A stretch of DNA of 64,000 bases from Paracoccaceae bacterium (GCA_026706985.1 JAPOXR010000016.1:18288-82287); one strand, 5' to 3'. Positions 46,152-59,373 are shown, counted from the first letter of the stretch. Notes: generated by a model not told the origin, from the letters alone. Program-made: numbers and translations.

Positions 46152-47327
46152 TCACTTGATTATCTTCGAAACGATGCCGGCACCGACGGTGCGTCCACCC
46201 TCGCGGATCGCAAACCGGAGCTTGTTCTCCATGGCAATCGGCGAGATCAGTTTGACGGTGAAATTCACATTGTCACCCGGCATCACCATTTCGGTTCCCG
46301 ACGGCAGATCCACAGTACCGGTCACATCCGTGGTACGGAAATAGAATTGCGGCCGGTAATTGGTGAAGAACGGGGTGTGGCGCCCGCCCTCTTCCTTGGT
46401 CAGAATATAGGCTTCCGCCTCGAATTCGGTATGCGGTGTCACCGAGCCCGGCTTACACAACACCTGACCGCGCTCGACAGAGGTACGGTCGACACCGCGC
46501 AGCAGGGTTCCGACATTATCGCCGGCTTCACCGCGGTCGAGCAGTTTACGGAACATCTCAACGCCGGTGCAGGTGGTTTTCCTGGTGTCACGGATGCCGA
46601 CGATTTCAATTTCGTCACCGACCGTCACCACACCGCGCTCAATTCTCCCGGTGACAACCGTGCCACGGCCTGAAATCGAGAACACATCCTCGATCGGCAT
46701 CAGAAACGGTTGGTCAACCGGACGGTCCGGAGTGGGAATATGCCCGTCCACCGCCTGCATCAGCTCATCGATGCTGTTCTTGCCGAGTTTTTCGTCACCG
46801 CCTTCGAGCGCGATCAGGGCTGAGCCCATGATCACCGGAATATCGTCGCCGGGAAAATCATAGTCGCTGAGAAGCTCGCGGACTTCCAGCTCCACCAGTT
46901 CAAGCAGTTCCTCATCATCAACCTGGTCGACTTTATTCATATAGACAACCAGCGCCGGCACACCCACCTGACGGGCCAGAAGAATATGCTCGCGTGTCTG
47001 CGGCATCGGCCCGTCAGCGGCGCTGACGACAAGGATGGCGCCATCCATCTGCGCCGCGCCGGTGATCATGTTTTTCACATAGTCGGCATGGCCGGGGCAG
47101 TCGACATGCGCGTAATGGCGGTCGCCGGTCTCATATTCGACATGCGCCGTCGAGATGGTGATGCCGCGCTCTTTCTCTTCCGGTGCCCGGTCGATCGAGT
47201 CATATGACTGGAAATCGCCGTAATATTTGGTGATTGCGGAGGTCAATGTCGTCTTGCCATGATCGACATGGCCGATCGTGCCGACATTTGCATGCGGTTT
47301 CGTGCGTTCGAATTTTTCTTTCGCCAT
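46152..47327 (-). CDS. tuf: Elongation factor Tu
   Basis: GTPase that delivers aminoacyl-tRNA to the ribosome, 391 residues. G1 is [10 protein letters not shown]3 is DCPGHADY, G4 is NKVD, and the switch I region has the unchanged RGITI. The C-terminal barrel has the usual [23 protein letters not shown]. It is the only tuf copy in the window; a second copy elsewhere is possible. Confidence 0.99.
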   Translation of the reverse strand: MAKEKFERTKPHANVGTIGHVDHGKTTLTSAITKYYGDFQSYDSIDRAPEEKERGITISTAHVEYETGDRHYAHVDCPGHADYVKNMITGAAQMDGAILVVSAADGPMPQTREHILLARQVGVPALVVYMNKVDQVDDEELLELVELEVRELLSDYDFPGDDIPVIMGSALIALEGGDEKLGKNSIDELMQAVDGHIPTPDRPVDQPFLMPIEDVFSISGRGTVVTGRIERGVVTVGDEIEIVGIRDTRKTTCTGVEMFRKLLDRGEAGDNVGTLLRGVDRTSVERGQVLCKPGSVTPHTEFEAEAYILTKEEGGRHTPFFTNYRPQFYFRTTDVTGTVDLPSGTEMVMPGDNVNFTVKLISPIAMENKLRFAIREGGRTVGAGIVSKIIK

Positions 47328-47369
47328 CGATTCACTCCTTTCTTACAGTGTTTCAGCCCGAAACCGCGC

Positions 47370-49487
47370 TCACGCGTATTTCGATTGAATTTCTTCCGAT
47401 ATGTTCTGAGGCACCATCTCATAATGCGAAAACTGCATGGTGAAACTTGCCCGTCCTGAACTCATCGACCTGAGATTGTTGATGTAACCAAACATATTGG
47501 CCAGCGGCACAAATGCGGTGATGACCGAGGCATTGCCTCTCGTATCCTGACCCTGCACCTGCCCGCGCCGGCGGATGAGATCTCCATTCACCGGACCGGT
47601 ATATTCGTCCGGTGTCACAACTTCGACTTTCATGATCGGTTCCAGCAGCTTGGCACCGGCCTTACGCAATCCTTCGCGCATCGCCGCCCGCGCCGCCAAT
47701 TCGAACGCCATCACCGAGGAATCAACATCGTGATAAGCACCGTCAAGCAGGCTGACATTGAAATCAATCACCGGAAAACCCGCCAGCGGTCCGGAATCAC
47801 AGACCGAGGAAATGCCCTTTTCCACGCCCGGAATATATTCCTTCGGAATGGCACCACCGACGATTTTTGACTCGAAATTATAACCCTCGCCCGGCTTTGC
47901 CGGTTCAATCAGCAGCTTGAGCCGCGCGAACTGACCGGCACCGCCGGTCTGCTTCTTATGCGTATAATCGATTTCGGCCTGATGCGATACGGTCTCACGG
48001 TAAGCCACCTGCGGATTGCCGATATTGGCCTCGACACGGAACTCACGTTTCATCCGGTCTATCAGAATATCGAGATGCAGCTCGCCCATGCCCTTCATGA
48101 TCGTCTGACCCGACTCATGATCGGATTCAACCCGGAATGACGGGTCTTCCGCCGCCAGCCGCTGCAGGGCCTGGGACATTCTTTCCTGATCGGCCTTGGA
48201 TTTCGGCTCAACGGCAATTTCAATCACCGGGTCAGGGAAAGTCATTGTCTCCAGCACAACCGGCGAGGAAGCGGCACACAGCGTATCACCGGTCGTCGTC
48301 GTTTTGAGACCGGCCAAAGCCACGATATCGCCGGCAAAAGCCACATCCGTCTCTTCCCGGTTGTTGGAATGCATCATCATCATTCGGCCGACACGTTCGC
48401 GTTTGCCCTTGGTCGAATTCAGTATGGCATCGCCCTTGCGGACGCAGCCCGAATAGACGCGCATGAAAGTGAGTGAGCCGACGAACGGATCATTCATGAT
48501 CTTGAAGGCCAGCGCCGAAAGCGGCTGCCCGTCATCCGCCTTACGCTCAATATTCCGCGTCTCACTCGCATCGCCCGGCGCAAAGCCCTGATAGGCGGGA
48601 ACATCCAGCGGACCCGGCAGAAAATCAATCACCGCGTTCAGCATCGGCTGCACGCCCTTATTCTTGAAGGCGGAACCGGCGAGAACAGGAACAATGTCCA
48701 GATTCAGTGTGGCGCTGCGGATCAGGCTGCGCAGCTTTTCGATGCCGGGCTCCTCACCCTCGAGATAAAGCTCCATGGCCTCATCGTCATGCTCAACGGC
48801 GAGCTCCACCATTTTCGCGCGCCACTCTTCCGCCAATTGGCGTAGTTCCGGCCGCACCTCCTGACGCGTCCATGTGGCACCGAGATCCTCTCCCTTCCAG
48901 GTCCACTCTTCCATCGTGCACAGATCAACAATGCCCTCAAACCGGTCTTCCGCACCGATTGGAATCTGAATCGGCAGTGGCACCGCGCCGGTGCGGTCGC
49001 GGATCATTTCCACACAGTTGAAGAAATCCGCACCGATCTTGTCCATCTTGTTGACCAGCACGATGCGTGGAACCCGGTACCGGTCCGCCTGGCGCCAAAC
49101 CGTTTCGGTCTGCGGTTCGACACCGGCATTGGCATCAAGGACGCAGATCGCGCCATCCAGAACCGCCAGCGACCTTTCCACCTCGATGGTGAAGTCAACA
49201 TGGCCCGGCGTGTCGATGATATTGAAACGGTGCTTTTCCGACTGCGCATTCTCGCCGTCCTCGGTCCGCTCCCAGAAAGTGGTGGTCGCCGCCGAGGTGA
49301 TGGTTATGCCGCGCTCCTGCTCCTGTTCCATCCAGTCCATGGTCGCGGCACCGTCATGCACCTCGCCAATTCTGTGTGACTTGCCGGTATAGTAAAGCAC
49401 GCGTTCCGTCGTCGTCGTCTTTCCGGCATCGATATGCGCCATGATACCGAAATTCCGGTATCGCCGGAGAGGGTAATCGCGTGCCAT
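47370..49487 (-). CDS. fusA: Elongation factor G
   Basis: Translocation GTPase of 705 residues. G1 is [14 protein letters not shown]2 is RGITITSA, G3 is DTPGHVDF and G4 is NKMDK. Domain IV contains [16 protein letters not shown], whose tip includes the GGAGQ loop that enters the A site. It sits between rpsG and tuf with short spacing, the conventional str order. Confidence 0.99.
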   Translation of the reverse strand: MARDYPLRRYRNFGIMAHIDAGKTTTTERVLYYTGKSHRIGEVHDGAATMDWMEQEQERGITITSAATTTFWERTEDGENAQSEKHRFNIIDTPGHVDFTIEVERSLAVLDGAICVLDANAGVEPQTETVWRQADRYRVPRIVLVNKMDKIGADFFNCVEMIRDRTGAVPLPIQIPIGAEDRFEGIVDLCTMEEWTWKGEDLGATWTRQEVRPELRQLAEEWRAKMVELAVEHDDEAMELYLEGEEPGIEKLRSLIRSATLNLDIVPVLAGSAFKNKGVQPMLNAVIDFLPGPLDVPAYQGFAPGDASETRNIERKADDGQPLSALAFKIMNDPFVGSLTFMRVYSGCVRKGDAILNSTKGKRERVGRMMMMHSNNREETDVAFAGDIVALAGLKTTTTGDTLCAASSPVVLETMTFPDPVIEIAVEPKSKADQERMSQALQRLAAEDPSFRVESDHESGQTIMKGMGELHLDILIDRMKREFRVEANIGNPQVAYRETVSHQAEIDYTHKKQTGGAGQFARLKLLIEPAKPGEGYNFESKIVGGAIPKEYIPGVEKGISSVCDSGPLAGFPVIDFNVSLLDGAYHDVDSSVMAFELAARAAMREGLRKAGAKLLEPIMKVEVVTPDEYTGPVNGDLIRRRGQVQGQDTRGNASVITAFVPLANMFGYINNLRSMSSGRASFTMQFSHYEMVPQNISEEIQSKYA

Positions 49488-49496
49488 TTTCCCGTC

Positions 49497-49967
49497 CTAC
49501 CAGCGATAATGGCTGAAGGCTTTGTTCGCCTCCGCCATCTTGTGGGTGTCTTCGCGGCGCTTGACAGCCCCGCCGCGCAGATTCACCGCATCCATCAACT
49601 CTCCGGCGAGACGTTCCTCCATGGTGAACTCACCGCGCTTGCGCGCCGCAGAGATCAGCCACCGGATTGCCAGGGCATCGCGCCGCTCGGGACGCACTTC
49701 CACCGGAATCTGGTAGGTCGAACCGCCGACGCGGCGCGAACGCACCTCAATCGACGGTTTCACATTCGCCAGAGCCTCATGAAACACCTCGACCGGGGTC
49801 CGGCGCATCTTCGCCTCGATCCGGTCAAGCGCATTGTAGACGATCGCCTCGGCGACCGTCTTCTTGCCGTCCTTCATGAGATTATTCATGAATTTCGTCA
49901 CCGTCTGGTCACCGAACTTCGCGTCGGGAAGAATTTCGCGCTTCTCGGCACGCCGCCGCCGTGGCAT
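49497..49967 (-). CDS. rpsG: 30S ribosomal protein S7
   Basis: Primary head-assembly protein, 156 residues. [42 protein letters not shown] and the end [14 protein letters not shown]-type sequence (here [15 protein letters not shown]) are standard. In E. coli S7 represses the str operon; nothing here speaks for or against that. Confidence 0.98.
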   Translation of the reverse strand: MPRRRRAEKREILPDAKFGDQTVTKFMNNLMKDGKKTVAEAIVYNALDRIEAKMRRTPVEVFHEALANVKPSIEVRSRRVGGSTYQIPVEVRPERRDALAIRWLISAARKRGEFTMEERLAGELMDAVNLRGGAVKRREDTHKMAEANKAFSHYRW

Positions 49968-49978
49968 CAGCAGACTCC

Positions 49979-50350
49979 TTATTTGGGCCGTTTGGCGCCG
50001 TATTTGGAGCGGCGCTGACGACGGTCCGCCACACCCTCCGTGTCACGGACGCCGCGTAGAATATGATAGCGGACACCCGGCAGATCCTTCACCCGTCCGC
50101 CACGGATCAGCACCACCGAATGTTCCTGCAGATTATGTGATTCACCGGGGATATAGGAAATCACCTCATAGCCACCGGTCAGCCGCACCTTGGCGACTTT
50201 GCGCATCGCTGAATTCGGCTTCTTCGGGGTTGTCGTATATACGCGCGTACAGACGCCCCGGCGCTGCGGACAGCCCATCAGATGTATCGATTTCTGGCGC
50301 TTCACCTTGGCCTTGCGCGGCTTACGGATCAGCTGTTGAATGGTCGGCAT
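49979..50350 (-). CDS. rpsL: 30S ribosomal protein S12
   Basis: Decoding-centre protein of 123 residues from the ATG at 50350; the track frame starts 22 residues earlier in the leader. [31 protein letters not shown] and [12 protein letters not shown] are present. The Lys residues at the two positions where streptomycin resistance arises are unaltered. Confidence 0.98.
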   Translation of the reverse strand: MPTIQQLIRKPRKAKVKRQKSIHLMGCPQRRGVCTRVYTTTPKKPNSAMRKVAKVRLTGGYEVISYIPGESHNLQEHSVVLIRGGRVKDLPGVRYHILRGVRDTEGVADRRQRRSKYGAKRPK

Positions 50351-50509
50351 TCCGCCTCCCCGGTTATCAAAATTCTCCAACCCCCGGACACAGCCGGGGG
50401 AACCCACTGCGAACACGGCTAAACGCCGCCCATTTCGGATCGGCGGCTCCGCTTCAGAGGATCCTGGCCGCGGCCGGGATCTTGTTCACCAGTACACAGC
50501 TTTGACCAA

Positions 50510-50527
50510 GGAGAACGCAAGTTCTCC
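50510..50527 (-). promoter_or_regulatory. Hairpin near the 5' end of the predicted rpsL transcript
   Basis: Perfect seven-base stem GGAGAAC / GTTCTCC with a four-base loop, starting about 14 bases downstream of the predicted -10. It would form at the very start of the str mRNA, a place where it could protect the 5' end or act in regulation. Confidence 0.4.
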
Positions 50528-50540
50528 GGAAGGCTCGCGG

Positions 50541-50569
50541 CCTATACGAGTGATTCGCCTTCCCGTCAA
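50541..50569 (-). promoter_or_regulatory. Putative sigma-70 promoter of rpsL-rpsG-fusA-tuf
   Basis: On the minus strand TTGACG (50569-50564) and TATAGG (50546-50541) are exactly 17 bases apart, about 190 bases before the rpsL start. The -10 is the same as in the rpmH promoter candidate. Confidence 0.6.
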
Positions 50570-50691
50570 CAAGGTAAATCGATCCACAGTGCGTGCGACA
50601 TGCCCGAATCCGGCCCGCTGGCACCTGACAGGCACGGCATGAATACAGCTCTCCTGCCGCCTACTCTGCGGCATCGGCGGCCGCACTTGAA

Positions 50692-53600
50692 TCACTCGGT
50701 TCCGAATGTCTGCTGGCTCAGCTCTTCCGGATCCATACCGATATAATCATCGGCTGACGGCGGCAGCAATTGCGCACTCTGCTCAAGATTTGCCAATGCG
50801 GCTTTTTCGCGCGCCTCCTGATCGCGGTCTTCGGCAATCTGACGCATCGAATTCACCGCACCTCCGGTTCCGGCCGGAATCAGGCGTCCAACGATGACAT
50901 TTTCCTTCAACCCGATCAGCTTGTCGCGTTTCCCCTGGATCGCGGCTTCCGTCAGAACCCGCGTCGTTTCCTGGAATGACGCCGCTGAGATGAATGACCG
51001 GGTCTGCAACGCCGCTTTGGTGATGCCGAGGAGGATCGGGTGTGCCGTAGCCGGCTTACGGCCTTTGCTTTCGGCGCGCCGGTTCACCTCCTCCAGTTCC
51101 GCCTTGTCAACCTGTTCATCTTTCAGGAGCGTGGTTTCACCGGGATCAAGGATTTCCAGCTTCTGCAGCATCTGCCGGATTATCACCTCGATATGCTTGT
51201 CATTGATCTTGACGCCCTGCAGCCGGTACACATCCTGAACTTCATTGACCAGATAGTTCGCCAACTCCTCAACACCGAGAACCCGCAGAATGTCATGCGG
51301 CGCCGGATTGCCGTCCACAATATAATCACCCTTGCGGACATAGGAGCCATCCTGCACCGCAATATGCCGCCCCTTCTGCACCAGATACGTCCTCGGCTCT
51401 TCCTCACCATCATCCGCATCCGGTTCGACGACGATCTTGCGTTTGTTTTTATAGTCCTTCTCGAAGAATCTGACCCTGCCGTCGATTTCAGCAATGATCG
51501 CATGGTCTTTCGGCCGCCTCGCCTCGAACAGCTCAGCCACCCTCGGCAAGCCGCCGGTGATGTCTTTCGTCATCGCCCCTTCGCGGGGAATCTGCGCGAT
51601 GACTTCGCCCGACCTGACCTGCTGCCCGTCGCTGACGGCCAGCACAGCCCCGACGGATAAATCATACACCGCGGTCCGATCACCGGGCAGTTGAATCGGC
51701 TCGGAGTCATCCTTCGCATGCTTGATCTCGATACGCGGACGCAGATCCTTCTTTTCCTTGGCATCGCTTGCCTGCCAAAGCTGCACCGTCTTGACAATGA
51801 TGCCGGTGGTTTCATCAGCCTTTTCGCTCAACGCCTCATTGGCATTCAGATCCCGGTATCCGGCAACCCCATCGGTTTCGGCGATGATCGGAAGCGAATA
51901 CGGATCCCATTCAAACAGGTTCGCACCCTTTTTCACCTTCGCCCCATGTTTCACCAACATTCTGGCTCCATGCGGCAGCCGGTGCCGGGTTGGCCGACCG
52001 GACAGATCGGTGAGGACCAGTTCGGAACTCTGCCCGACAATGATGCCAACGGTATCCGGATCCAGAGGATTTTTGGCACCGAGAATATTGGCATCCTTGA
52101 GATTGACTTTGCCGTCATGGCTCGCCGTTACCGAGGATTGGCGTTCCGCCTGCGCAATTCCACCGATATGGAATGTGCGCATGGTCAACTGCGTCCCCGG
52201 CTCACCGATCGACTGCGCGGCGATGATTCCGACCGCCTCACCCACATTCACCGGCGTTCCGCGTGCCAGATCGCGGCCATAGCATTTGCTGCAGATGCCT
52301 TCTTCCGACTCGCAGGTCAAAGGCGAGCGGACATACACCGAAACCACACCGGCGCGTTCAATCGCCTCAACGGTGTTTTCCTCCATCAGCTGATTCTTCG
52401 CCACCAGCTTCTCACCGGTCACCGGATGCGTCACATCCTCCGCCGCCACCCGGCCGAGCAGCCTTTCGCTCAACGGTGCCACCGTGTAACCGTCGCGCTC
52501 GCCCGGACGGATGGTGATGCCGTTATCAGTGCCGCAATCCACCTGACGCACGATACAATCCTGCGCGACATCGACCAGTCGACGCGTCAGGTATCCGGAA
52601 TTCGCGGTCTTCAGGGCGGTGTCCGCCAAGCCTTTGCGTGCCCCGTGAGTGGAATTGAAATATTCGAGCACATCAAGGCCTTCCTTGAAGTTCGAGATGA
52701 TCGGGGTCTCAATGATCTCGCCGGAAGGTTTCGCCATCAGGCCCCGCATTCCGGCAAGCTGCTTCATCTGCGCTTCGGAACCCCGGGCACCGGAATCAGA
52801 CATCATCCAGATCGAATTCGGCTCACCGCCGGCACCATTGTTTTTCACCCTGCGTCCGGCACGCGGCGTGAAGGAGATTTCCTCCATCATCTCGCGCGCC
52901 ACAGCTTCCGAACATTCGGTCCAGGCGTCGATGACCTTATTGTATCGCTCGCGCTCGGTGATGCCGCCCTCATAGTGCAGTTCCTGGTTCCGCTTCACCT
53001 GGCTGCGGGTCTTTTCGACCAGTTTCCATTTTTCCTTCGGGATCATCATATCGTCCTTACCGAAGGAAATTCCGGCATTGCACGCCTCACGGAAACCCAG
53101 ATCCATAATCCGGTCGCAGAAAATGACCGACTCCTTCTGCCCGCAATAGCGGTATACCGTGTCAATCACTTCCTGCACTTCGCGTTTGCGCAGCCGCCGG
53201 TTGACGAGTTCAAACGGAGTCTTGGCATTTTTCGGCAGCAGCGCTCCGATGATCACCCGGCCGGGAGTGGTATCGAAAATCCGATGCTCCTCCTCGCCAT
53301 CCTCATTGATCTGCCGGATCCGGGCTCTCACCCTGGCATGCAGATGCAGATTGCCGGACTGCAGGGCATGTTCGATTTCGCCGATCGAGGAATAGACTTT
53401 GCGGTACCGCTTGTCATCGCTTTCCGCACCGCTGCGGGATTCCCCTTTCATGCCCGGGCGTTCCATGCTCAGATAATACAGGCCGAGAACCATATCCTGC
53501 GACGGCACGATGATCGGAGACCCGTTCGCCGGAGACAGGACGTTGTTGGTGGACATCATCAACACACGCGCTTCGAGCTGCGCTTCAAGTGACAACGGCA

Positions 53601-55017
53601 CATGCACCGCCATCTGGTCGCCGTCAAAATCGGCATTGAATGCTGAACAGACAAGCGGATGCAACTGAATGGCCTTACCCTCGATCAGAACCGGCTCAAA
53701 TGCCTGAATTCCGAGACGGTGCAATGTCGGCGCGCGGTTCAGCAATACCGGATGTTCGCGGATAACGCTCTCCAGGATATCCCAGACATAGGGTTCTTCG
53801 GATTCGACAATTTTCTTGGAATTCTTGACCGTCGTCGATTTTCCTTCCTGCTGCAGGCGCGAAAAAACGAACGGCTTGAACAGTTCCAATGCCATCTTCT
53901 TCGGCAATCCGCACTGGTGCAGTTTCAATTCCGGACCGGTGACGATCACCGAACGGCCGGAAAAATCGACCCGCTTGCCGAGAAGGTTCTGCCGGAAGCG
54001 GCCCTGTTTGCCTTTCAGCATATCGCTGAGGGATTTCAACGGCCGCTTATTGGTGCCGGTGATCGCCTTGCCCCTGCGGCCATTGTCAAAAAGCGCATCC
54101 ACCGATTCCTGCAGCATGCGTTTTTCATTGCGGACAATGATGTCCGGGGCACGCAGTTCGATCAACCGTTTCAGCCGGTTATTGCGGTTGATCACCCGGC
54201 GGTAGAGATCATTCAGATCCGAGGTCGCGAAGCGACCGCCATCGAGGGGAACGAGCGGTCGCAGTTCCGGCGGAATGACCGGGATAACCGTCATGATCAT
54301 CCATTCCGGACGATTACCGGATTGAGTGAAATGTTCAAACAGTTTCAGCCGTTTGACGATCTTTTTCTGCTTCGACTCGGCCCTGGTGTTCATCAGATCA
54401 GTGCGCAGCTGCTCAGCTTCCTCCTGCAGATTGATCTGACTCAGCATTGATCGGATCGCCTCAGCGCCGATTCCGGTGGAGAAACTTTCCGTACCATATT
54501 CGTCCTGGGCTTCGAGCAGCTGTTCCTCGCTCAACAAAGTGCCGTATTCGAAAGGTGTCAATCCCGGCTCAGTGACCACAAAGCTTTCGAAATAAAGGAT
54601 GCGTTCCAATTGCTTCAGCGTCATGTCGAGCATCAGCCCGATACGGCTCGGAAGCGATTTCAGAAACCAGATATGGGCAACCGGAGCCGCCAGTTCGATA
54701 TGACCCATGCGCTCGCGGCGCACTTTCTGCAGCGTCACTTCAACGCCGCATTTTTCGCACGTCACACCGCGGTTCTTCATCCGCTTGTATTTGCCGCAGA
54801 GACATTCATAATCCTTGACCGGGCCAAGTATACGGGCACAGAACAAACCGTCGCGCTCGGGCTTGAACGTCCTGTAATTGATGGTTTCCGGCTTGCGGAT
54901 TTCGCCATAGGACCAGGAAATAATCTGCTCCGGCGAGGCCAGGGAAATTCTGATCTCGTTGAAAGAATCCGGCTTTTCGACCTGCCGGAAAGCGGCGGGA
55001 GGAGTTTCTCTATTCAT
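50692..55017 (-). CDS. rpoC: DNA-directed RNA polymerase subunit beta-prime
   Basis: Catalytic clamp subunit, 1441 residues from the ATG at 55017, just after the rpoB stop. The N-terminal zinc site is [20 protein letters not shown]. The active-site loop [12 protein letters not shown] carries the three Mg-binding Asp residues. A second zinc site appears with [16 protein letters not shown]. The trigger-loop region [28 protein letters not shown] is intact. Large antisense frames over it, including a 633-residue one, are shadows. Confidence 0.99.
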   Translation of the reverse strand: MNRETPPAAFRQVEKPDSFNEIRISLASPEQIISWSYGEIRKPETINYRTFKPERDGLFCARILGPVKDYECLCGKYKRMKNRGVTCEKCGVEVTLQKVRRERMGHIELAAPVAHIWFLKSLPSRIGLMLDMTLKQLERILYFESFVVTEPGLTPFEYGTLLSEEQLLEAQDEYGTESFSTGIGAEAIRSMLSQINLQEEAEQLRTDLMNTRAESKQKKIVKRLKLFEHFTQSGNRPEWMIMTVIPVIPPELRPLVPLDGGRFATSDLNDLYRRVINRNNRLKRLIELRAPDIIVRNEKRMLQESVDALFDNGRRGKAITGTNKRPLKSLSDMLKGKQGRFRQNLLGKRVDFSGRSVIVTGPELKLHQCGLPKKMALELFKPFVFSRLQQEGKSTTVKNSKKIVESEEPYVWDILESVIREHPVLLNRAPTLHRLGIQAFEPVLIEGKAIQLHPLVCSAFNADFDGDQMAVHVPLSLEAQLEARVLMMSTNNVLSPANGSPIIVPSQDMVLGLYYLSMERPGMKGESRSGAESDDKRYRKVYSSIGEIEHALQSGNLHLHARVRARIRQINEDGEEEHRIFDTTPGRVIIGALLPKNAKTPFELVNRRLRKREVQEVIDTVYRYCGQKESVIFCDRIMDLGFREACNAGISFGKDDMMIPKEKWKLVEKTRSQVKRNQELHYEGGITERERYNKVIDAWTECSEAVAREMMEEISFTPRAGRRVKNNGAGGEPNSIWMMSDSGARGSEAQMKQLAGMRGLMAKPSGEIIETPIISNFKEGLDVLEYFNSTHGARKGLADTALKTANSGYLTRRLVDVAQDCIVRQVDCGTDNGITIRPGERDGYTVAPLSERLLGRVAAEDVTHPVTGEKLVAKNQLMEENTVEAIERAGVVSVYVRSPLTCESEEGICSKCYGRDLARGTPVNVGEAVGIIAAQSIGEPGTQLTMRTFHIGGIAQAERQSSVTASHDGKVNLKDANILGAKNPLDPDTVGIIVGQSSELVLTDLSGRPTRHRLPHGARMLVKHGAKVKKGANLFEWDPYSLPIIAETDGVAGYRDLNANEALSEKADETTGIIVKTVQLWQASDAKEKKDLRPRIEIKHAKDDSEPIQLPGDRTAVYDLSVGAVLAVSDGQQVRSGEVIAQIPREGAMTKDITGGLPRVAELFEARRPKDHAIIAEIDGRVRFFEKDYKNKRKIVVEPDADDGEEEPRTYLVQKGRHIAVQDGSYVRKGDYIVDGNPAPHDILRVLGVEELANYLVNEVQDVYRLQGVKINDKHIEVIIRQMLQKLEILDPGETTLLKDEQVDKAELEEVNRRAESKGRKPATAHPILLGITKAALQTRSFISAASFQETTRVLTEAAIQGKRDKLIGLKENVIVGRLIPAGTGGAVNSMRQIAEDRDQEAREKAALANLEQSAQLLPPSADDYIGMDPEELSQQTFGTE

Positions 55018-55018
55018 T

Positions 55019-58000
55019 TCAGTGGTCTCTCCTTTCGCTGATCGCCGGCCCGACAGGTTCCGGCTGCTCGACATTGTCACGCTGGATCAAATCCAAATTC
55101 AGTGCCAGCCCCCGCACTTCCTTCACCAGCACGTTGAAGCTTTCGGGAACGCCGGCCTCGTAACCATCCTCGCCCTTGACAATGGATTCATAGGCCTTGG
55201 TCCGCCCAGTCACATCATCGGCCTTGACGGTCAGCATTTCCTGCAGAATATGCGAGGCGCCATAGGCTTCGAGCGCCCAGACTTCCATTTCCCCGAAACG
55301 CTGGCCGCCGAACTGCGCCTTGCCGCCGAGCGGCTGCTGCGTCACCAGGCTGTACGGACCGGTTGAGCGGGCATGGATTTTATCATCCACCAAATGGTGC
55401 AGCTTCAGCAGATATTTCATGCCAACGGTGACCGGGCGGGCGAATTTCTCCCCGGTGCGGCCGTCATAGAGGTCCGACTGCCCGGAGATGTCGAAATCCG
55501 CGAGCTTCAGCGCCTCGGTGACATCCGCTTCCTTCGCACCGTCGAAAACCGGCGTTGCGATCGGCACGCCGGCAGCCACATTGCGGGCGGCATCGATCAA
55601 CTCGTGATCATTCAGGCCGGCAATCTCCTTGGTATAGGTCTCGTCGCCGAATACCCGCTTCATTTCCTTACGCACGGATGCGGCGTTTTCGGTATCCTCG
55701 AAGGATTTCAAAGCCTCGGTTATGGACAGGCCGAGCCCGCGCGCCGCCCAACCCATATGAGTCTCCAGAATTTGCCCGACATTCATCCGCGACGGAACTC
55801 CGAGCGGGTTCAACACGATATCCACCGGCATGCCATCCGCAAGAAACGGCATATCCTCCATCGGCACCACCTTCGAGATCACGCCCTTATTGCCATGGCG
55901 GCCGGCGATCTTGTCACCGGGCTGAAGCTTGCGCTTCACAGCGATATAGACTTTGACCTTGCTCATGACGCCGGGCGGCAGATCATCGCCGCTCCGGATT
56001 TTCGTCACCTTGTCCTCAAACCGGGCTGACAGCGCCTCTTTCTGCGCCTTGAACTGAATCTGCAGCGCTTCCAGCTTTTTGGCGGCCGATTCATCGTCAA
56101 GCGCCAATTGCCACCACTGTCCCCGGCTCAGAGAGTCCAGAAGCCCGCGGTCTATCCTGGAGCCGGCTTTGATTCCCTTGGGACCTTTCAGCGCCGTTTT
56201 TCCCAGTATCAGCGACTCAAGGCGGCCGTAAATGTTGCGCTCCAGGATTTCCTGTTCGTCGTCCCGGTCGCGCGTCAGGCGCATGATTTCTCCACGCTCA
56301 TTCTGAATCGCCCGCTCGCTCTTCTCGACACCATGGCGATTGAAGACACGCACATCGACCACGGTTCCGAAGTCACCGGCGGGCAGCCGCAATGATGTGT
56401 CGCGCACATCGGATGCCTTTTCGCCGAAAATGGCCCGCAGCAGTTTTTCCTCCGGGGTCATCGGCGATTCACCCTTCGGGGTGATTTTGCCGACCAATAT
56501 GCTGCCCGGTCCAACCTTGGCACCGATATAAACGATTCCGGCCTCATCCAGATTGGCCAGATTCTCCTCGCCGACATTGGGAATGTCGCGGGTGATTTCC
56601 TCGGGTCCCAGCTTGGTGTCCCTGGCGTCAATCTCGAATTCGTCAATATGGATCGAGGTAAAGACATCGTCGCGCGCGATACGCTCCGAAATCAGCACCG
56701 AATCCTCGAAATTGTAGCCGTTCCACGGCATGAAAGCGACCAGCACATTACGGCCCAGCGCCAATTCACCGAGATCCGTCGACGGGCCGTCGGCAATCAC
56801 ATCGCCGCGTTCAACCACGTCATTCACATTCACCAGCGGGCGCTGATTGATGCAGGTATTCTGGTTGGAACGCTGAAATTTGCGCAGCCGGTAGATATCC
56901 ACCCCGGGATCACCGAGTTCCAACTCTTCGCTGACACGGATGACGATCCGGGTCGCATCGACCTGATCCACCACTCCTGCCCTGCGGGCGGTGAACGCGG
57001 CTCCGGAATCGCGGGCGACAACGGTTTCAATGCCGGTGCCGACAAACGGCGCCTCGGCGCGCAGGAGCGGCACCGCCTGCCGCTGCATGTTGGAACCCAT
57101 GAGGGCCCGGTTCGCATCATCATTCTCCAGGAACGGAATCAGCGACGCGGCCACCGAGACCAGCTGTTTCGGCGATACATCGATCAGATCCACATTTTCC
57201 CGCGGACTCATCTTGAATTCACCGTCCTCACGGGTGGAAACAAGCTCATCCATCAATTGTCCATCGGCGGAAATCTCAGCATTGGCCTGAGCGATGGTGT
57301 GCCCGGACTCCCGGTCCGCACTCAAATATCTGACACTGTCCGTGACCGTTCCCTCAACAACTTCTCTGTACGGCGTTTCAATGAAGCCATACTGGTTCAC
57401 CACGGCAAATGTCGCGAGCGAGTTGATCAGTCCGATATTCGGGCCCTCGGGCGTTTCCACCGGGCAGATCCGGCCGTAATGGGTCGGGTGGACATCGCGA
57501 ACCTCAAACCCGGCGCGTTCGCGCGAAAGCCCGCCCGGGCCGAGAGCCGAAAGGCGCCGCTTATGCGTCACCTCCGACAGGGGGTTGGTCTGATCCATGA
57601 ACTGCGACAGCTGCGACGAACCGAAGAATTCGCGCACAACCGAAGCCGCTGGTTTGGAATTGATCAGATCCTGCGGCATGGAGACACCGACCTCGATTGA
57701 AGCCATCCTTTCCTTGATCAGGCGGGCCATGCGGGTGAGGCCGATCCGGTATTGGTTCTCCATCAATTCACCGACCGAGCGGACGCGGCGGTTGCCGAGG
57801 TGATCAATATCGTCGACTTCGCCCTTGCCGTCGCGGAGCCGCACCAATTCGCTAACACAGGCTAGAATGTCTTCCAGCCGCAGCGTGCGTTCGCTATCCG
57901 CGGCATCGAGATTGAGCCGGTTATTCATCTTCACCCGCCCAACCGCGGACAGGTCGTAACGGTCGGGATCACTGATCATCTGCGCGAACAGTTCCGCCGC

Positions 58001-59182
58001 CGCTTCTTCAGTCGGCGGATCTCCCGGACGCAGCATCCGGTAAATCTCCAGCAGCGCGCTGACCCGGTCCCGGCATTTGTCGACCGCCATGGTATTGCGG
58101 ATATACGGCCCGACATTGGCGCCATCGATATACAGGACCGGAATTTCCTGAACGCCGTTTTCAAGCAACAGATCCAGCGCCTCTTCGGTCAATGGATTTC
58201 CGGCCTCAATCCAGACCAGCCCGGTTTTCTCGTCAATCAGATCGCAGGCCACAAACCGGCCGACGATATCCTCATATGGGCGTAATATTTCCTTGTCCTG
58301 AAAATGCCGGCTCCAGGCTTCGGCTTTCTTCTGCGTGACCTTGGCATCCTTTTCCGCGACAATTTCCCCGGTATCGGCATCGACGAGGTCAAATGGCAGG
58401 GTCGGAACCTTGTATTTGTCCAGCATATAGCCGGTGCGCCAGTGGGTGCCGTCTTCCGCCAATCGGTAGGTGTCGAATTCATACAGCGCCGCCAGAATAT
58501 CATCCTGGCTCAAGCCGAGCGCATAGAGGAGCGTGGTGACCGGAAGTTTCCGGCGCTTGTCGATGCGCACATTGACGATATCCTTGATATCAAACTCGAT
58601 ATCGATCCATGAACCGCGGTAGGGAATGATGCGGCAGAAGAACAGAATCTTTCCGGAAGAGTGACTCTTGCCCTTGTCATTGTCGAAAAACACCCCCGGC
58701 GAGCGCTGCATCTGTGACACCACGACGCGTTCGGTGCCCTTGATGATGAATGTGCCATTGTCGGTCATCAGCGGCATGTCGCCCATGAAGACATCCTGCT
58801 CCTTGACATCATCCAAAACGCGCTCTTCGGTCTCCTCATTGATTGAAAACACCAGCAGCTGCATTTTTACCCGCAGCGGCGCCGCGTAAGTCATGTCGCG
58901 CTGCTGGCATTCCTCGACATCATATTTCGGCGGCTCCAGTTCATAGCTTTCAAAGGCGAGAGTCGCCGTGCCGTTATAATCCGTGACCGGGAACACGGAT
59001 TGGAACACACCGCGCAGCCCGACACCGTCCTCATGCGGTCCGCCGCTGCCGGAATTCAGAAACAGATCATAAGAACTTTTCTGAACCTCGATCAGATTGG
59101 GCATTTTCTCGGCTTCACGAATGCGCCCGTATTTGCGGCGGATGCGTCGCCGTCTCTGTGCCGTAGAAACTGATTGGTCCAT
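55019..59182 (-). CDS. rpoB: DNA-directed RNA polymerase subunit beta
   Basis: Catalytic subunit of 1387 residues. The rifampicin region [42 protein letters not shown] shows the sensitive-type residues. [20 protein letters not shown] and the C-terminal [25 protein letters not shown] are standard. One base separates its stop from rpoC. The 209-base gap to rplL upstream contains two strong palindromes. Confidence 0.99.
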   Translation of the reverse strand: MDQSVSTAQRRRRIRRKYGRIREAEKMPNLIEVQKSSYDLFLNSGSGGPHEDGVGLRGVFQSVFPVTDYNGTATLAFESYELEPPKYDVEECQQRDMTYAAPLRVKMQLLVFSINEETEERVLDDVKEQDVFMGDMPLMTDNGTFIIKGTERVVVSQMQRSPGVFFDNDKGKSHSSGKILFFCRIIPYRGSWIDIEFDIKDIVNVRIDKRRKLPVTTLLYALGLSQDDILAALYEFDTYRLAEDGTHWRTGYMLDKYKVPTLPFDLVDADTGEIVAEKDAKVTQKKAEAWSRHFQDKEILRPYEDIVGRFVACDLIDEKTGLVWIEAGNPLTEEALDLLLENGVQEIPVLYIDGANVGPYIRNTMAVDKCRDRVSALLEIYRMLRPGDPPTEEAAAELFAQMISDPDRYDLSAVGRVKMNNRLNLDAADSERTLRLEDILACVSELVRLRDGKGEVDDIDHLGNRRVRSVGELMENQYRIGLTRMARLIKERMASIEVGVSMPQDLINSKPAASVVREFFGSSQLSQFMDQTNPLSEVTHKRRLSALGPGGLSRERAGFEVRDVHPTHYGRICPVETPEGPNIGLINSLATFAVVNQYGFIETPYREVVEGTVTDSVRYLSADRESGHTIAQANAEISADGQLMDELVSTREDGEFKMSPRENVDLIDVSPKQLVSVAASLIPFLENDDANRALMGSNMQRQAVPLLRAEAPFVGTGIETVVARDSGAAFTARRAGVVDQVDATRIVIRVSEELELGDPGVDIYRLRKFQRSNQNTCINQRPLVNVNDVVERGDVIADGPSTDLGELALGRNVLVAFMPWNGYNFEDSVLISERIARDDVFTSIHIDEFEIDARDTKLGPEEITRDIPNVGEENLANLDEAGIVYIGAKVGPGSILVGKITPKGESPMTPEEKLLRAIFGEKASDVRDTSLRLPAGDFGTVVDVRVFNRHGVEKSERAIQNERGEIMRLTRDRDDEQEILERNIYGRLESLILGKTALKGPKGIKAGSRIDRGLLDSLSRGQWWQLALDDESAAKKLEALQIQFKAQKEALSARFEDKVTKIRSGDDLPPGVMSKVKVYIAVKRKLQPGDKIAGRHGNKGVISKVVPMEDMPFLADGMPVDIVLNPLGVPSRMNVGQILETHMGWAARGLGLSITEALKSFEDTENAASVRKEMKRVFGDETYTKEIAGLNDHELIDAARNVAAGVPIATPVFDGAKEADVTEALKLADFDISGQSDLYDGRTGEKFARPVTVGMKYLLKLHHLVDDKIHARSTGPYSLVTQQPLGGKAQFGGQRFGEMEVWALEAYGASHILQEMLTVKADDVTGRTKAYESIVKGEDGYEAGVPESFNVLVKEVRGLALNLDLIQRDNVEQPEPVGPAISERRDH

Positions 59183-59310
59183 GCGTGAGCTTCCCTGTCC
59201 AAAACAAACGCGCGGCGGTCACCGCCTGCAAAGCGGTGCGCGGGAGCTTGTGAACACGGTGTTCAATTCCTGCAGGCTCCGCCAAAAGCCTGCTCCCGAA
59301 TCACCGTTCA

Positions 59311-59350
59311 CGCCTTCCACGCGGCTGCATATGCAGCCGCGTGGAAGGCG
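59311..59350. repeat. Perfect 40-base palindrome between rplL and rpoB
   Basis: Twenty-base arms CGCCTTCCACGCGGCTGCAT / ATGCAGCCGCGTGGAAGGCG without any spacer. In RNA it would form a stem of about 18 pairs with a minimal loop. No U-tract follows in the transcribed direction. In E. coli this same gene interval carries an attenuator and an RNase III processing site, so the same role is likely. Confidence 0.75.
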
Positions 59351-59373
59351 CCGGACCGGAACCCCGGTCCGGC
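59350..59373. repeat. Second perfect hairpin in the rplL-rpoB gap
   Basis: GCCGGACCGG-AACC-CCGGTCCGGC, ten-base arms with a four-base loop, abutting the 40-base palindrome. It begins 18 bases after the rplL stop and is the first of the two hairpins to be transcribed. Confidence 0.7.

Larger units (their letters stand above)
50351..50691. other. Leader between rpoC and rpsL with promoter and several hairpins
   Basis: A 341-base non-coding gap that separates rpoBC from the str operon. It contains a good promoter-like pair and at least three inverted repeats, listed here or separately: CCCCCGG-N6-CCGGGGG (50381-50400), an 11-base stem with one wobble pair (50460-50481), and GGAGAAC-N4-GTTCTCC (50510-50527). 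Small open frames here have no family features. Confidence 0.6.

Noticed and set aside
51691-53592. Plus-strand open frame of 633 residues over rpoC
   Set aside because: It lies entirely antisense to the conserved core of rpoC, has no family features and is a by-product of GC-rich codon use.
59311-59373. Rho-independent terminator between rplL and rpoB
   Set aside because: No U-tract follows either hairpin in the transcribed direction, and rpoBC must be expressed.
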